Assembly: GCA_001603115.1 (NCBI GenBank)
Contig: LVBG01000021.1
Span: 16,207 to 80,206 of the forward strand
Origin: Spirochaetales bacterium Spiro_05
GTDB taxonomy: Bacteria; Spirochaetota; Spirochaetia; Sphaerochaetales; Sphaerochaetaceae
Reading direction: 5' to 3'
Length of the DNA: 64,000 nt
In this document: in pieces, positions 18,977 through 28,360 of the stretch
Position numbering within the stretch: position 1 is the first letter of the stretch
Layout of the letters: the number at the start of each line of letters is the position of its first letter
The notes under the pieces: generated by a model
The model's database searches: none
What the model was told of the DNA's origin: nothing
Seen by the model: the letters and a program-made list of their open reading frames with translations, nothing else
Program-made: the position numbers and the translations under genes

Positions 18977-19005
18977 TTGACTGATTAGGGATGCAAAGGT
19001 ATGAT
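18977..19005 (+). promoter_or_regulatory. leuS promoter (leaderless type)
   Basis: TTGACT (18977-18982), 17-bp spacer, TATGAT (19000-19005), then 7 nt to the ATG at 19013. The -10 covers an upstream in-frame ATG at 19001, which argues against that start. Confidence 0.8.
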
Positions 19006-19012
19006 TGCTCCC

Positions 19013-21529
19013 ATGAGCAAATACCCCTTCCAGGAAATAGAAACCAAGTGGCAAGCCTACTGGGAAAAGCACCAGAGCTTTGCAGTGACCGAGGATGAGA
19101 ACGTACCCGCTGATAAGCGTGTGTACGTATTGGATATGTTCCCCTATCCCTCCGGGGCGGGCTTGCATGTGGGACACCCTGAAGGGTATACGGCCACCGA
19201 CATCTACTGCCGGTTCCTCCGCATGAATGGCTACAACGTACTGCACCCGATGGGCTTCGACTCCTTCGGGCTCCCTGCCGAAAACTATGCAATCAAAACG
19301 GGTACCCACCCCAGGGCCACCACTGAAAAGAATATCGAAAACTTCCGCAAGCAGATCAAGAGCTTGGGCTTCAGCTATGACTGGAACCGGGAAGTTTCCA
19401 CCCACAGCAGCGACTACTACCGCTGGACCCAGTGGATCTTCCTCCAGCTCTTCAAGAAAGGCCTAGCGTATGAGTCCCATACCCCGATCAACTGGTGCGA
19501 CCAGTGCAAGACCGGCCTCGCCAATGAGGAAGTGAAGGAAGGCAAATGCGAACGCTGCGGGACCACCGTGGTGCGCAAGAACATCCGCCAGTGGGTGCTC
19601 AAGATCACCGAGTATGCGGACAAGCTGCTCTCCGACCTGGACAGTGTCGATTGGCCGGAGTCTGTGAAGAGCATGCAACGCAACTGGATCGGCCGCAGCG
19701 AAGGAGCTTCAGTCCTTTTCCCTGTAGATGGCCTTGATGAGCAGCTCGAAGTCTATACCACTCGTGCCGATACGCTCTTCGGTGCTACCTACATGGTAGT
19801 AGCCCCAGAACATCCGCTTGTTGCAAAGCTGACCACCGAAAGCCAGAAAGAGGCGGTCGAGGCCTACCTTGAGGCAAGCGCCCGCAAGAGCGACCTCGAG
19901 CGCACTGACCTTGCCAAGGATAAGAGCGGCGTCTTCAGTGGCAGCTTTGCGATCAACCCGGTGAACAACAAGAAGATTCCCATCTGGATTGCCGACTATG
20001 TCTTGATCAGCTACGGTACCGGTGCCATCATGGCAGTCCCTGCCCATGACACCCGTGACTGGGAGTTTGCCAAGAAGTTCGGCCTGCCCATCGTTGAAGT
20101 TCTCAAGAGTGAGGTCGATGTCCAGCAAGAAGCGTGGACCGAGGATGGCATTCACGTAAACAGCTCCTTCCTTGATGGTCTGAACAAGGAGGATGCCATT
20201 GCCGCCATGCTTACTTGGCTCGAAGAGCATAAGCTGGGGACAAAGGCGGTCAACTACAAGCTCAGGGACTGGATTTTCAGCCGGCAGCGGTACTGGGGTG
20301 AACCCATCCCCTTGGTGCACTGCCCCACCTGCGGCACGGTTGCTGTTCCCGAAGAAGAGCTTCCCTTGCTGCTTCCCGAAGTAACCAGTTACGAACCCAG
20401 CGGTACCGGAGAAAGTCCGCTTGCAAAGATTGACGGCTGGGTGAACACCACCTGTCCGGTGTGCGGCGGCAAAGCCAAGCGTGAGACCAACACGATGCCC
20501 CAGTGGGCAGGCTCCTGCTGGTACTATCTGCGCTACCTCGATCCGAACAACACCAAAGAGTTCGTCTCCAAGGAGAAGGAACAGTACTGGATGCCCGTCG
20601 ACCTCTATGTGGGTGGTGCAGAACATGCGGTGCTCCACCTCTTGTATGCACGGTTCTGGCACAAGGTTTTGTTTGACCTTGGAGTAGTCTCCACCAGTGA
20701 GCCGTTCAAGCGCTTGGTCAACCAGGGCATGATCACCAGCTACGCGTATCAGCGAAAGGACAAGAGCCTTGTTCCCACCGATATGGTCGAAGAGACTTCC
20801 ACCGATGTCTTTGTTGAGAAGGCAACCGGCGAGCAGCTTGAGCGTGTCGTGGCGAAGATGTCCAAGAGCCTGAAAAACGTCATCAACCCCGACGAGATCA
20901 TCACCGAGTATGGTGCTGACTCGATGCGGATGTATGAGATGTTCATGGGTCCTCTGGAAGTCTCCAAGCCTTGGGCAACCACTGGCCTGATCGGAGTCTA
21001 CCGTTTCCTCGACCGCATCTGGAGGCTCTACGACGAGCGGCCGATCACCGACGAGCCGTTGGGTGAAGAGTTGGAGAGGACACTGCACAAGACCATCAAG
21101 AAGGTGACTTACGATACCAACACCCTCAACTTCAACACCGCCATCAGTCAGATGATGGTACTGGTCAACGAGTTGTACAAGGTCGACAGCTTCCCCCGAG
21201 AAGTGGCTGAGACGCTGGTCAAGCTGCTCTCTCCCTATGTCCCTCACCTCGCTGAGGAACTCTGGGAGCGGTTGGGGTATACGGGCAGCCTGGGAACAGT
21301 GGCCTGGCCTGAGTACCAGGAAGAACTGACCTTCGACACCCAGATCGAAATGGTCTTCCAGGTCAACGGGAAGGTCCGCTCCAAGGCAACCGTTGCCATG
21401 GGAATGACCAAGGAATCTGCCCTGGCCTTGGCCAAGGAAGATGAGAAGATGCAAAGCTGGCTTGCAGGAAAGACCATCGTCAAGGAGATTGTGGTTCCCG
21501 ACAAGTTGGTGAACATCGTCGTTCGCTAG
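19013..21529 (+). CDS. leuS: leucyl-tRNA synthetase
   Basis: 838 residues, a bacterial-type class I synthetase that charges tRNA-Leu. The HIGH motif appears as LHVGHPEGY near residue 50, the KMSKS loop as [11 protein letters not shown] near residue 614. The CP1 editing domain (about 220-410) has [13 protein letters not shown] and [15 protein letters not shown]. Zinc-like Cys pairs occur at CDQC/CERC and CPTC/CPVC. The start is set at 19013 (MSKYPFQEI) because a promoter -10 overlaps the other candidate at 19001 and no ribosome binding site fits either. It is monocistronic, with its own terminator. Confidence 0.97.
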   Translation: MSKYPFQEIETKWQAYWEKHQSFAVTEDENVPADKRVYVLDMFPYPSGAGLHVGHPEGYTATDIYCRFLRMNGYNVLHPMGFDSFGLPAENYAIKTGTHPRATTEKNIENFRKQIKSLGFSYDWNREVSTHSSDYYRWTQWIFLQLFKKGLAYESHTPINWCDQCKTGLANEEVKEGKCERCGTTVVRKNIRQWVLKITEYADKLLSDLDSVDWPESVKSMQRNWIGRSEGASVLFPVDGLDEQLEVYTTRADTLFGATYMVVAPEHPLVAKLTTESQKEAVEAYLEASARKSDLERTDLAKDKSGVFSGSFAINPVNNKKIPIWIADYVLISYGTGAIMAVPAHDTRDWEFAKKFGLPIVEVLKSEVDVQQEAWTEDGIHVNSSFLDGLNKEDAIAAMLTWLEEHKLGTKAVNYKLRDWIFSRQRYWGEPIPLVHCPTCGTVAVPEEELPLLLPEVTSYEPSGTGESPLAKIDGWVNTTCPVCGGKAKRETNTMPQWAGSCWYYLRYLDPNNTKEFVSKEKEQYWMPVDLYVGGAEHAVLHLLYARFWHKVLFDLGVVSTSEPFKRLVNQGMITSYAYQRKDKSLVPTDMVEETSTDVFVEKATGEQLERVVAKMSKSLKNVINPDEIITEYGADSMRMYEMFMGPLEVSKPWATTGLIGVYRFLDRIWRLYDERPITDEPLGEELERTLHKTIKKVTYDTNTLNFNTAISQMMVLVNELYKVDSFPREVAETLVKLLSPYVPHLAEELWERLGYTGSLGTVAWPEYQEELTFDTQIEMVFQVNGKVRSKATVAMGMTKESALALAKEDEKMQSWLAGKTIVKEIVVPDKLVNIVVR

Positions 21530-21542
21530 CAATACACCCAAG

Positions 21543-21568
21543 GGGAGGCTTTCGAGCCTCCCTCTTTT
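21543..21568 (+). terminator. leuS terminator
   Basis: GGGAGGCT and AGCCTCCC form an 8-bp stem capped by a TTCG tetraloop, followed by TCTTTT. It lies between convergent genes and may stop both transcripts. Confidence 0.9.
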
Positions 21569-22052
21569 ATTCCTCCAGCACGAGATGGATGGTCAGGCTG
21601 CTCTGCATTCCTTGCATTTGGCTCAGGGGACGAGCAAATCGGGCATACAGCCTTCCCACCTTCACCTGTTCATGAACGATTCCTCCCACCCGGTATTCCA
21701 AAGGAAGATCCGCTGCGAATCGTCTCCCTTGTTCATCCTCAAGCTGATAAGAGATCACCTGAGCTCCTTGGGAGAGTGCGGTATGGTCCAGAATCAATCT
21801 GCCAGCACCCCGATGCTTTGCATGGAGGGTAAGGTCACAGATAGGGATGCGAGTCCGATTTGCTGTTTCCTCATCGTCAAGAGATTGCACTTCGATCACT
21901 ACATTGGTGGAGGCCGTCTCAAGGATGATGGCAGGAAAGAGTGGATATAAGCAAATACAAAGAAAGAGAATGCAAAACAAACCCGAACGTACTATTCGGG
22001 TGGAAGGAGAGGCTAAGTTGAAGCTAGAGAACAACCCTGTTTTGCATTCCAT
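21567..22052 (-). CDS. uncharacterised secreted or membrane-anchored protein
   Basis: 161 residues. A hydrophobic segment at about 24-45 (SGLFCILFLCICLYPLFPAI) looks like a signal peptide or anchor. The remainder is a soluble, beta-rich domain with no motif I recognise. The ATG at 22052 lacks a ribosome binding site. TTGACA-N18-TACTGT lies just upstream, giving a leader of only about 5 nt. It may begin a little further in. It follows sda on the same strand but has its own promoter. Confidence 0.6.
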   Translation of the reverse strand: MECKTGLFSSFNLASPSTRIVRSGLFCILFLCICLYPLFPAIILETASTNVVIEVQSLDDEETANRTRIPICDLTLHAKHRGAGRLILDHTALSQGAQVISYQLEDEQGRRFAADLPLEYRVGGIVHEQVKVGRLYARFARPLSQMQGMQSSLTIHLVLEE

Positions 22053-22064
22053 ATGCTATGACAA

Positions 22065-22139
22065 ACAGTACTGTAGTGGACAAACCTATGTCAAGAGTGG
22101 AGGATGTTTCCCATTAATCCGGTAATTTATCCCGGATAA
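22065..22139 (-). promoter_or_regulatory. promoter with tandem palindromes upstream
   Basis: TTGACA (22089-22094), 18-bp spacer and TACTGT (22065-22070) drive the gene at 22052. Upstream, ATCCGG (22117-22122) and CCGGAT (22132-22137) form an inverted repeat, and TTATCCCGGATAA (22127-22139) is itself a palindrome. They look like a regulator site. The rest of the 173-nt gap to sda is AT-rich with no gene. Confidence 0.5.
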
Positions 22140-22225
22140 TTCACAGCGAAAGACTAATCATTTCTTTAATATGTTAAATATTATGAATGTCAGCTATTCT
22201 TCCCTATCTTATGACACATCAAAGC

Positions 22226-23434
22226 CTAACCCAGAACCTTTGCCAAGCCACCTTTGGAGGTCTCACGATATAGGGAAGGCAGGGCCTGCCCTGTTTCCCG
22301 CATGACTTCAATGGCATTGTCAAACGATACCTTGTGCCTTCCATCCCCAAGCAGGGCGTAGGTGCAGTGGTCAAGCGAGCGCATCGTGGCAAGGGCATTG
22401 CGTTCAATGCAGGGAATCTGAACCAGACCGCGCATCGGGTCGCACGTAAGGCCGAGATGGTGCTCAAGTCCCATCTCCGCGGCATACTCGATCTGATGAA
22501 TCGTCCCACCGAGCAGATGGGTTGCGGCAGCACCTGCCATGGCGCAAGCCACCCCGATCTCCCCTTGGCATCCTACCTCAGCTCCGCTGATGGAACCATT
22601 GGTCTTCACCACGTTGCCGATGATGCCGGCTGTCAGAAGAGAACGAAGAATCTTGATCCTGGGGAATTTGTACTGTCTGGCAAGATAGTACAGTACCCCG
22701 GGAAGCACACCGCAGCTGCCGCAGGTTGGAGCGGTGACGATTCTCCCTCCCCCTGCGTTCTCCTCACTGACAGCCAGTGCATAGCTGAGAGCAAGCGCGG
22801 TATTGCCCAAAGGCCCATTGAAGTCACTCGCCTTGGAGTTGTACTGGCTTGCCTTGCGGGCAAGCTTCAAGCCCCCGGGGAGCACTCCCTCTGCGTTGAG
22901 CCCACTCTCAACCGCTTCGCTCATCACTGTCCAGACCTCGTCCATATAGGTGAGAATCTGGGGATCTTCAAACTGCAGGGCGAACTCCCAGAACTGCAAG
23001 CCCTCCTCAGAGCAATAGTCGAGGATCTGACGCATCCTGGAGTACTCTTTCGGGTAGACTTCCAGATTCTGTGCAGCCTCTTCCCCCTCAACAACAATCT
23101 TACCCCCACCCACACTATAATAGGTCTGCTCATGTTGGACTGCTCCCTCTGCATCAAAAGACCTGATCGTCAGGGCGTTGGGGTGGAAGGGTTTTTCAAT
23201 CTCAGGATACCAGATGATTTCCACTTCCTTTTGTTGGGAAGCGAAGACCTCTCTCAGCGCTTTGTCGGTAAGGTGCCCCTTTCCGGTAGCCGCAAGACTT
23301 CCGTACAAGTCGGCCTCATAGCGCTCTGCCTTAGTGAACGTAAAGAGAAAATGGGTGGCCGCAGCTCGGGGCCCCATGGTATGGCTGCTGGAGGGACCGT
23401 AACCGATCCTATAGAGTTCTCGAAGGGATTCCAT
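22226..23434 (-). CDS. sdaA: L-serine dehydratase, iron-sulfur type, single chain
   Basis: 402 residues. The beta part begins with IGYGPSSSHTMGPRAA. The alpha part has the [4Fe-4S] cysteines and loops APTCGSCGVLPG, GAEVGCQGEIGVACAMAGAA and GLTCDPMRGLVQIPCIERN. It deaminates L-serine to pyruvate and ammonia with an oxygen-labile cluster, fitting an anaerobe. The ATG at 23434 has AAAGGT directly before it and TACAGT 7 nt upstream, so leaderless or near-leaderless expression is likely. It appears monocistronic. Confidence 0.95.
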   Translation of the reverse strand: MESLRELYRIGYGPSSSHTMGPRAAATHFLFTFTKAERYEADLYGSLAATGKGHLTDKALREVFASQQKEVEIIWYPEIEKPFHPNALTIRSFDAEGAVQHEQTYYSVGGGKIVVEGEEAAQNLEVYPKEYSRMRQILDYCSEEGLQFWEFALQFEDPQILTYMDEVWTVMSEAVESGLNAEGVLPGGLKLARKASQYNSKASDFNGPLGNTALALSYALAVSEENAGGGRIVTAPTCGSCGVLPGVLYYLARQYKFPRIKILRSLLTAGIIGNVVKTNGSISGAEVGCQGEIGVACAMAGAAATHLLGGTIHQIEYAAEMGLEHHLGLTCDPMRGLVQIPCIERNALATMRSLDHCTYALLGDGRHKVSFDNAIEVMRETGQALPSLYRETSKGGLAKVLG

Positions 23435-23441
23435 ACCTTTG

Positions 23442-23470
23442 ACTGTATCGGTTTATGGGTAAAATGGGAA
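23442..23470 (-). promoter_or_regulatory. sdaA promoter (leaderless type)
   Basis: TTCCCA (23465-23470), 17-bp spacer, TACAGT (23442-23447), then 7 nt to the ATG at 23434 on the minus strand. Confidence 0.55.
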
Positions 23471-23477
23471 GCTGGTA

Positions 23478-24206
23478 TTACCACAGCGGAGCCTTTGCAA
23501 GGCTGCTCAGATACCGTCGCTCAGATAAGTCTGCATAGAGGGTGAGGCAAAGGGAGCGCTCTCGGTTCCACCACCGCTGCAGGCCTCCCCTCACCTGGAG
23601 ATCCACACTCTCGCCCCACTGGCTCCAAAAGGCTTGTTGTGCGTTTCGCTCAGGGACCCAGTACCCTTCAGGAAGATCGGTAAGCGTGACTTGCAGCATC
23701 TGCAGGACAGTCATCTTACTCTGTGTAAGCTCGCCATTGAGCAGCGATACCATGAGCGCATCGCCATCAACCAAAGAGGCATCACCCACCAACGAGGCAA
23801 GAAGGGTTCCCTGCAGGTTCTCAACCGCCTCATGATTCTTCTCATACGAGTTGAGAAGCAAGTCTGCAAGACTGCCATTCTCCTCACTCAGCGAGATGAT
23901 GTTCTCACTTCCGGGATGGCAGAAGCCGGCGACAGGGTGGAGAGATGAGAGCGGATAGGCGGCAATGACTGTCATCTTTCCCCTGGCAACCGATAGCTTC
24001 ACCCGCTTCGTTCCCGGCAGCAGATAGCGTTTTTCAAGGCCACCCTTGCCATTGGTATACACCAAAGTGTACCACAGCGGGTGGTGGCTCGCCTCATGCC
24101 AGGGATGCTTTTCAGAAAGAACGACCTCGATGGTACGCTCAGTAAGGATATGGGTCTCACACCCTGCAAGCAGGCAGAGCATGAGACAGACAATACAGAC
24201 TCTCAC
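23478..24206 (-). CDS. putative lipoprotein of unknown function
   Basis: 242 residues. A short signal peptide ends in the lipobox LLAGC, so Cys16 is the predicted lipidated residue; the prolipoprotein transferase lgt is encoded at 45 kb. The mature part has no recognised domain. It is the third gene of an operon behind the DAHP synthase-prephenate dehydratase fusion and the DUF4416 gene, 3 nt after the latter. Confidence 0.8.
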   Translation of the reverse strand: MRVCIVCLMLCLLAGCETHILTERTIEVVLSEKHPWHEASHHPLWYTLVYTNGKGGLEKRYLLPGTKRVKLSVARGKMTVIAAYPLSSLHPVAGFCHPGSENIISLSEENGSLADLLLNSYEKNHEAVENLQGTLLASLVGDASLVDGDALMVSLLNGELTQSKMTVLQMLQVTLTDLPEGYWVPERNAQQAFWSQWGESVDLQVRGGLQRWWNRERSLCLTLYADLSERRYLSSLAKAPLW

Positions 24207-24209
24207 ACC

Positions 24210-24755
24210 CTAGAAGAGGTGGAGAGACCCTGCTTGCTTCAATTGCTTGTGATAGACCTCTCTCCATGCTTTGAGCATGGCCTGCACTTCCTCGCTTCGG
24301 TAGTCCTGGTAGGTCCAAGGCAGTAGGGAGAAGGCCCCTGCTTGGTACATCAGCGTCACCTCTGCATGGATTCCATCCCGCAGGGGAATGCGATGGGAAC
24401 GGGACTTTGTAGTGGCCAGGATGAGGGACGAGAGGCTAAGCAGCCCGGGATCGAGGTTGCAGGTCCTTCTTCCCTCCCTCTCCCATTCTTTTTCAAGGGC
24501 ATTGGTCCACTTCTTTATGTCGGCAAGCGTGGCTGGATCGACCAAGCGCTCGAAACAGAGATAGAGACGCCAAGGCTTGGCACCCATCTCCTGGTCATAG
24601 TAGTCGGTGAATACGAACCTCCTCGGTTCACTCACCGCCATGACCGGCCCGAACTCACCGACCAGCTTCCCGGTCAACGAGGAGAGGAGGGAGAGATCGG
24701 TGATGAGCAAGCCCATCACCAACAGGCTTGGGGTGAACGAACGCTCAGTGCCCAT
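24210..24755 (-). CDS. DUF4416 family protein
   Basis: 181 residues. It matches the DUF4416 pattern: FTDYYDQEMG, a GRRTCNLDPGLLSLSSLILATTK-like block with the following SHRI, and LPWTYQDYRS near the end. The function is unknown. It starts directly after the aro-pheA stop (1-nt gap) and is followed by the lipoprotein gene, so it is co-transcribed. There is no evident link to aromatic synthesis beyond the operon. Confidence 0.88.
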   Translation of the reverse strand: MGTERSFTPSLLVMGLLITDLSLLSSLTGKLVGEFGPVMAVSEPRRFVFTDYYDQEMGAKPWRLYLCFERLVDPATLADIKKWTNALEKEWEREGRRTCNLDPGLLSLSSLILATTKSRSHRIPLRDGIHAEVTLMYQAGAFSLLPWTYQDYRSEEVQAMLKAWREVYHKQLKQAGSLHLF

Positions 24756-24756
24756 C

Positions 24757-26667
24757 CTAATGGTTGGCGGTAAAGGTCCCCAAGACCCTGATCGAATGAC
24801 AGAGAGCTTTCAGCTCTTCCAATGCCGTCTCGAATGCCCCTGCATCCCCAAGCTCGGTCTCCACGAAGAATGAGTACTCCCAGGGTTTCCCCGGAATGGG
24901 CCGGCTTTCCAGCTTTTTCATATTCAGCCCATGCTTGGTCAGAACGAGAAGCGCCTCAAAGAGGGAACCGGGCCTATCGGGTACGGTGAAGTTCAGCGAA
25001 GCACGGTTGACTGCAACGCTGGAGCGATAGACAGCCGAACGTTCCTCACGACAGATGATGTAGAACCGGGTATAGTTTCGGCTGTTGCTCTCTATGCCCT
25101 CCTGCAAGATCTCCATCCCATGTACCTTAGCAGCAGGAACGCCGGCGATGGCCGCCTTGGTGGTGTCACCGACTTGTTTGATATGGCCAACTGCTCCTGC
25201 GGTATCAAAGAAGGGAATTGCCTGGGCATGTGCCATTTCGTTCTGGAGGAACTGGGCACATTGGGCCAAGCCCTGGGGATGAGAATAGATCTCGCGAATC
25301 TCCTCCTTCTTTGCACCCGGAAGCGCAATGAGGTTGTGTATGATCCTGATCTGCTGCTCACCTACCACCTGGATGGCAGGATGACGATCGAGCAAATCGA
25401 GGTTCTCATAGAGGGTTCCCCCAAGGGTATTCTCAACCGGAATCATGCCATAGGCTGCCTTGCCCTGCATCACGGCATCGAAGACCGAGGAGAAGGAGGG
25501 ACAGGGCAGAACTTGGGTTGTTTCATCAAAGGCCCTGCGGATGGCAAGCTCACTATATGCACCCCGCTCTCCTTGGAAGGCGACGATGAGGTCGGAAGAT
25601 GCAGAAACGGCGACCTGAGCATCAGGAAGGGAGGAAGCCTGCAGACGGGGAATCCGTTCAAGCGACTTCCCTACCACAGCACTGAGGGCCTGTAAATCGC
25701 GCATCAGCTTCTCAAACTGGGATGGATAGAGTGACTGAGGCCCATCACTGAAGGCTTTTTCCGGGTTGTTGTGGACTTCCACGATAAGGCCCGAAGCACC
25801 GCTTGCAATCAAGGCAAGGCTCATGGGACTGACCATGTCACGCATGCCGGTGGCATGGCTGGGATCGCCGATGACCGGGAGGTGGGTCATCTTCTGCACC
25901 ACCGGGATAGCTGAGACATCAAGCGTATTGCGGGTGGCACGCTCATAGGTGCGGATGCCACGCTCGCAGAGCACAACCTGGTCGGTGCCACTGGCCATCA
26001 GGTACTCAGCTGCCATCAGCCACTCCTCGATGGTAGCGCACAAGCCGCGCTTGAGCAGGACAGGCATCCCTGTCTTTCCCACAGCCTTCAGCAGTTCAAA
26101 GTTCTGCATGTTCCTGGCCCCTATCTGGAACATGTCGATGTACTTGGTCATCATCGGGGCGTCCGAAGGGTTCACGATCTCGGTGGTCACCGGCATGCCA
26201 TAGGCCTGGCCGGCTTCCTTGAGATACTTCAGGCCCTCTTCTCCCAAGCCTTGGAAAGCATACGGGCTGGTACGGGGTTTGAAGGCTCCCCCACGCAGGA
26301 TGACAGCCCCTGCCTCCCGTACTGATGCAGCGATGGTCATGATTTGCTCACGCGATTCAACGGCACAAGGACCTGCCATGATGGCAATCCTGTTACCCCC
26401 GATCTTCACGTTGCCCACCGTAACGATGGTATCCTCTTTCTTCAGCTCGCGTGAAGCTAGCTTGTAAGGCTTGCTGATGGGCACCACACTGGCAACACCC
26501 TCAAGCATCTGTACCTCACGAATATCGATGGTACTCTGTCCCACCGCCCCGAAAATGGTCTCTTCCTGACCGATGATCTCCTTGACGGTATACCCCTTCT
26601 CAACCAGGAAGGAACGGATAGCCTCTTTGTGCTTTTCGCTGATCTGCTGTTTCAGTACGATTATCAT
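24757..26667 (-). CDS. fusion of DAHP synthase and prephenate dehydratase with ACT domain
   Basis: 636 residues. Residues 1-340 are an AroF-type (class I-beta) DAHP synthase with an N-terminal ferredoxin-like domain. Marks are MAGPCAVESREQ, LRGGAFKPRTSPYAFQG, QIGARNMQNFELL, LLKRGL and VIGDPSHATG. Residues about 360-545 are a prephenate dehydratase (FQGERGAYSELAI, IPVENTLGG, SNSRNYTRFYII). The C-terminus is a phenylalanine-type ACT domain (DRPGSLFEAL, KKLESRPIPGKPWEY). One chain thus holds the first step of the shikimate pathway and the phenylpyruvate-forming step. The ACT domain probably gives Phe inhibition of the dehydratase and possibly of both activities. The ATG at 26667 is 6 nt from a -10, with no Shine-Dalgarno. 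Confidence 0.93.
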   Translation of the reverse strand: MIIVLKQQISEKHKEAIRSFLVEKGYTVKEIIGQEETIFGAVGQSTIDIREVQMLEGVASVVPISKPYKLASRELKKEDTIVTVGNVKIGGNRIAIMAGPCAVESREQIMTIAASVREAGAVILRGGAFKPRTSPYAFQGLGEEGLKYLKEAGQAYGMPVTTEIVNPSDAPMMTKYIDMFQIGARNMQNFELLKAVGKTGMPVLLKRGLCATIEEWLMAAEYLMASGTDQVVLCERGIRTYERATRNTLDVSAIPVVQKMTHLPVIGDPSHATGMRDMVSPMSLALIASGASGLIVEVHNNPEKAFSDGPQSLYPSQFEKLMRDLQALSAVVGKSLERIPRLQASSLPDAQVAVSASSDLIVAFQGERGAYSELAIRRAFDETTQVLPCPSFSSVFDAVMQGKAAYGMIPVENTLGGTLYENLDLLDRHPAIQVVGEQQIRIIHNLIALPGAKKEEIREIYSHPQGLAQCAQFLQNEMAHAQAIPFFDTAGAVGHIKQVGDTTKAAIAGVPAAKVHGMEILQEGIESNSRNYTRFYIICREERSAVYRSSVAVNRASLNFTVPDRPGSLFEALLVLTKHGLNMKKLESRPIPGKPWEYSFFVETELGDAGAFETALEELKALCHSIRVLGTFTANH

Positions 26668-26673
26668 GAAAAC

Positions 26674-26702
26674 ACGCTAGAGCGTAACAAAAAAAAGGTC
26701 AA
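26674..26702 (-). promoter_or_regulatory. promoter of the aro-pheA fusion (leaderless type)
   Basis: TTGACC (26697-26702), 17-bp spacer containing eight A/T pairs, TAGCGT (26674-26679), then 6 nt to the ATG at 26667 on the minus strand. Confidence 0.75.
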
Positions 26703-26709
26703 GGGAGCG

Positions 26710-26738
26710 TTGCATCTTTCCCTTCGGTGTGCTACCAA
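26710..26738 (+). promoter_or_regulatory. possible nth promoter
   Basis: TTGCAT (26710-26715), 17-bp spacer, TACCAA (26733-26738), then 5 nt to the ATG at 26744. The -10 lacks the final T, so this is weaker than the other leaderless-type promoters. Confidence 0.4.
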
Positions 26739-26743
26739 ATGGC

Positions 26744-27406
26744 ATGGATGCAGACTACTGGGACAACCTCTTTGCAAGCTTCAGGCATGCTGTCCAGCAG
26801 GAAGGTGGGGTCCTGCCCTCCGTCTCGATCATAGCCGAGCGGGAGAACGACCCCTACCGGGTGCTGATAGCCACCATCATCTCCCTCAGGACCAAGGATG
26901 AGGTCACCCTCTCGGCAAGCAAGCATCTTTTTGCCCTTGCAAAGGATCCTCAGTCCATGCTCGCCCTCTCTGTCTCCCAGATAGAAGATGCCATCTATCC
27001 TGCAGGTTTCTACAAAACCAAAGCAAAGACCATCCAGGCAATCTCCCTACAGCTTCTCGAGCGTTTTGGAGGGAAGGTTCCCGATACACAACAAGAGTTG
27101 CTCTCCCTTCCCGGGGTGGGCATCAAGACAGCGAATCTGACACTCAATCTGGGTTTCCAGATTGAGGCCATCTGTGTGGACTGCCATGTTCATCAAATTG
27201 CAAACCGTCTGGGTTGGGTAACAACAAAAACGCCTGAGCAAACCGAAGAGGCGTTGGCCTCTCTCATGCCCAGGCGATTCTGGATACCGCTCAATGAGCT
27301 CTTGGTCCGCTACGGCCAGCTCATCTGCACCCCGGTCAGTCCCTTCTGCAGCAAGTGCCCGGAAGAGAAAACCTGTCCCAAAATCGGGGTGACACGCTCG
27401 CGCTAG
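26744..27406 (+). CDS. nth: endonuclease III
   Basis: 220 residues. The helix-hairpin-helix LPGVGIKTANL contains the catalytic Lys (near residue 126), and VDCHVHQIANRLG contains the catalytic Asp (near residue 145). The C-terminal [4Fe-4S] cysteines follow the C-x6-C-x2-C-x5-C spacing (CTPVSPFCSKCPEEKTC). It is a DNA glycosylase/AP lyase for oxidised pyrimidines in base-excision repair. The ATG at 26744 is used; an in-frame GTG at 26729 lacks any ribosome binding site. Its 3' end overlaps metF on the opposite strand by 4 bp. Confidence 0.95.
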   Translation: MDADYWDNLFASFRHAVQQEGGVLPSVSIIAERENDPYRVLIATIISLRTKDEVTLSASKHLFALAKDPQSMLALSVSQIEDAIYPAGFYKTKAKTIQAISLQLLERFGGKVPDTQQELLSLPGVGIKTANLTLNLGFQIEAICVDCHVHQIANRLGWVTTKTPEQTEEALASLMPRRFWIPLNELLVRYGQLICTPVSPFCSKCPEEKTCPKIGVTRSR

Positions 27407-28356
27407 AAAACCTCGCGTACAATCCTTGAGACCGATTCGGCCTTTCCAAGCGTATAGAAATGCACTCCTGGCACTCCGTGTGCCAACAGATCCTTTGCCT
27501 GCTTGGTGCACCAATGCACCCCGATCTCCCGGATCTCGGAGAGCTTCTGAGCCTTGTTCAACAATTGAACAAGTTCGGAGGGGAAGTCGACATGGAAGGT
27601 CTGGGGAATGGTCGCAAGGTCGCGCTTGCTTCCGATCGGCTTGAGCCCCGGAATGATCGGGACGGTGATGCCTGCCTTGCGGCAATCATCGACGAAGCGA
27701 TAGAAGACTGTATTGTCGAAGAACATCTGTGTCACAATGTACTGGGCACCGCACTCCACCTTGTACTTGAGCATTTGGATGTCCTCTTCAAGATTCGGAG
27801 CCTCAGCATGCTTTTCAGGATACCCCGCAACGCCAGTACAGAAATGGGTCTTTCTCCCATCCTGCAAGGTGCTGTCCAAATACCTTCCCTCATTCAGGTT
27901 TGCGATCTGCTTCACCAGGTCGGAGGAGTGTGCGTAGCCTCCCTTCATCGGGACAAACCGCTTCTCACCGTTGGGGGGATCGCCCCGTAGGGCGAGGATG
28001 TTCTCAATACCTAAGAAGTTGAGCTCAACCAAGGCATCCTCAAGCTGGTCGGCATCCATGCCGCCGCAGATGAGATGGGCGACCACCGGAATGTTGAAGG
28101 TGTATTGGATCAGGGCCGAGAGGGCAATGGTCCCAGGACGCTTTCGCACCGTACGCCGCTCCAAGAGCCCATCTTCGCGCTCAAGGTAGACCACCTCCTG
28201 CTGGTGGTTGGTCACATTGATGTAGGCCGGCTCGAACTGGGCAAGCTCCCGTACGCTGCCGAGCAGGGACTGGGCATCACTGCCTTTCAGCGGAGGAACC
28301 AATTCAAAGGTGAACAGCGGTTTTTTAGCCTCGTTGAGGATGTCGATTACTTGCAT
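27403..28356 (-). CDS. metF: methylenetetrahydrofolate reductase
   Basis: 317 residues. It has the MetF barrel features FTFELVPPLKG (catalytic Glu), NVTNHQQE, NILALRGDPPNGEKRF and YIVTQMFFDN. It reduces 5,10-methylene-THF to 5-methyl-THF, the methyl donor used by MetH just upstream. The ATG at 28356 comes 4 nt after the metH stop behind TGAGG, so the two are translationally coupled. Last gene of the sulfide-to-methionine operon. Confidence 0.95.
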   Translation of the reverse strand: MQVIDILNEAKKPLFTFELVPPLKGSDAQSLLGSVRELAQFEPAYINVTNHQQEVVYLEREDGLLERRTVRKRPGTIALSALIQYTFNIPVVAHLICGGMDADQLEDALVELNFLGIENILALRGDPPNGEKRFVPMKGGYAHSSDLVKQIANLNEGRYLDSTLQDGRKTHFCTGVAGYPEKHAEAPNLEEDIQMLKYKVECGAQYIVTQMFFDNTVFYRFVDDCRKAGITVPIIPGLKPIGSKRDLATIPQTFHVDFPSELVQLLNKAQKLSEIREIGVHWCTKQAKDLLAHGVPGVHFYTLGKAESVSRIVREVF

Positions 28357-28360
28357 GGCC

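Noticed and set aside
19709..21541. 610-codon open frame on the minus strand opposite leuS
   Set aside because: Antisense shadow of leuS, with low-complexity composition typical of reverse-frame reading and no domain.
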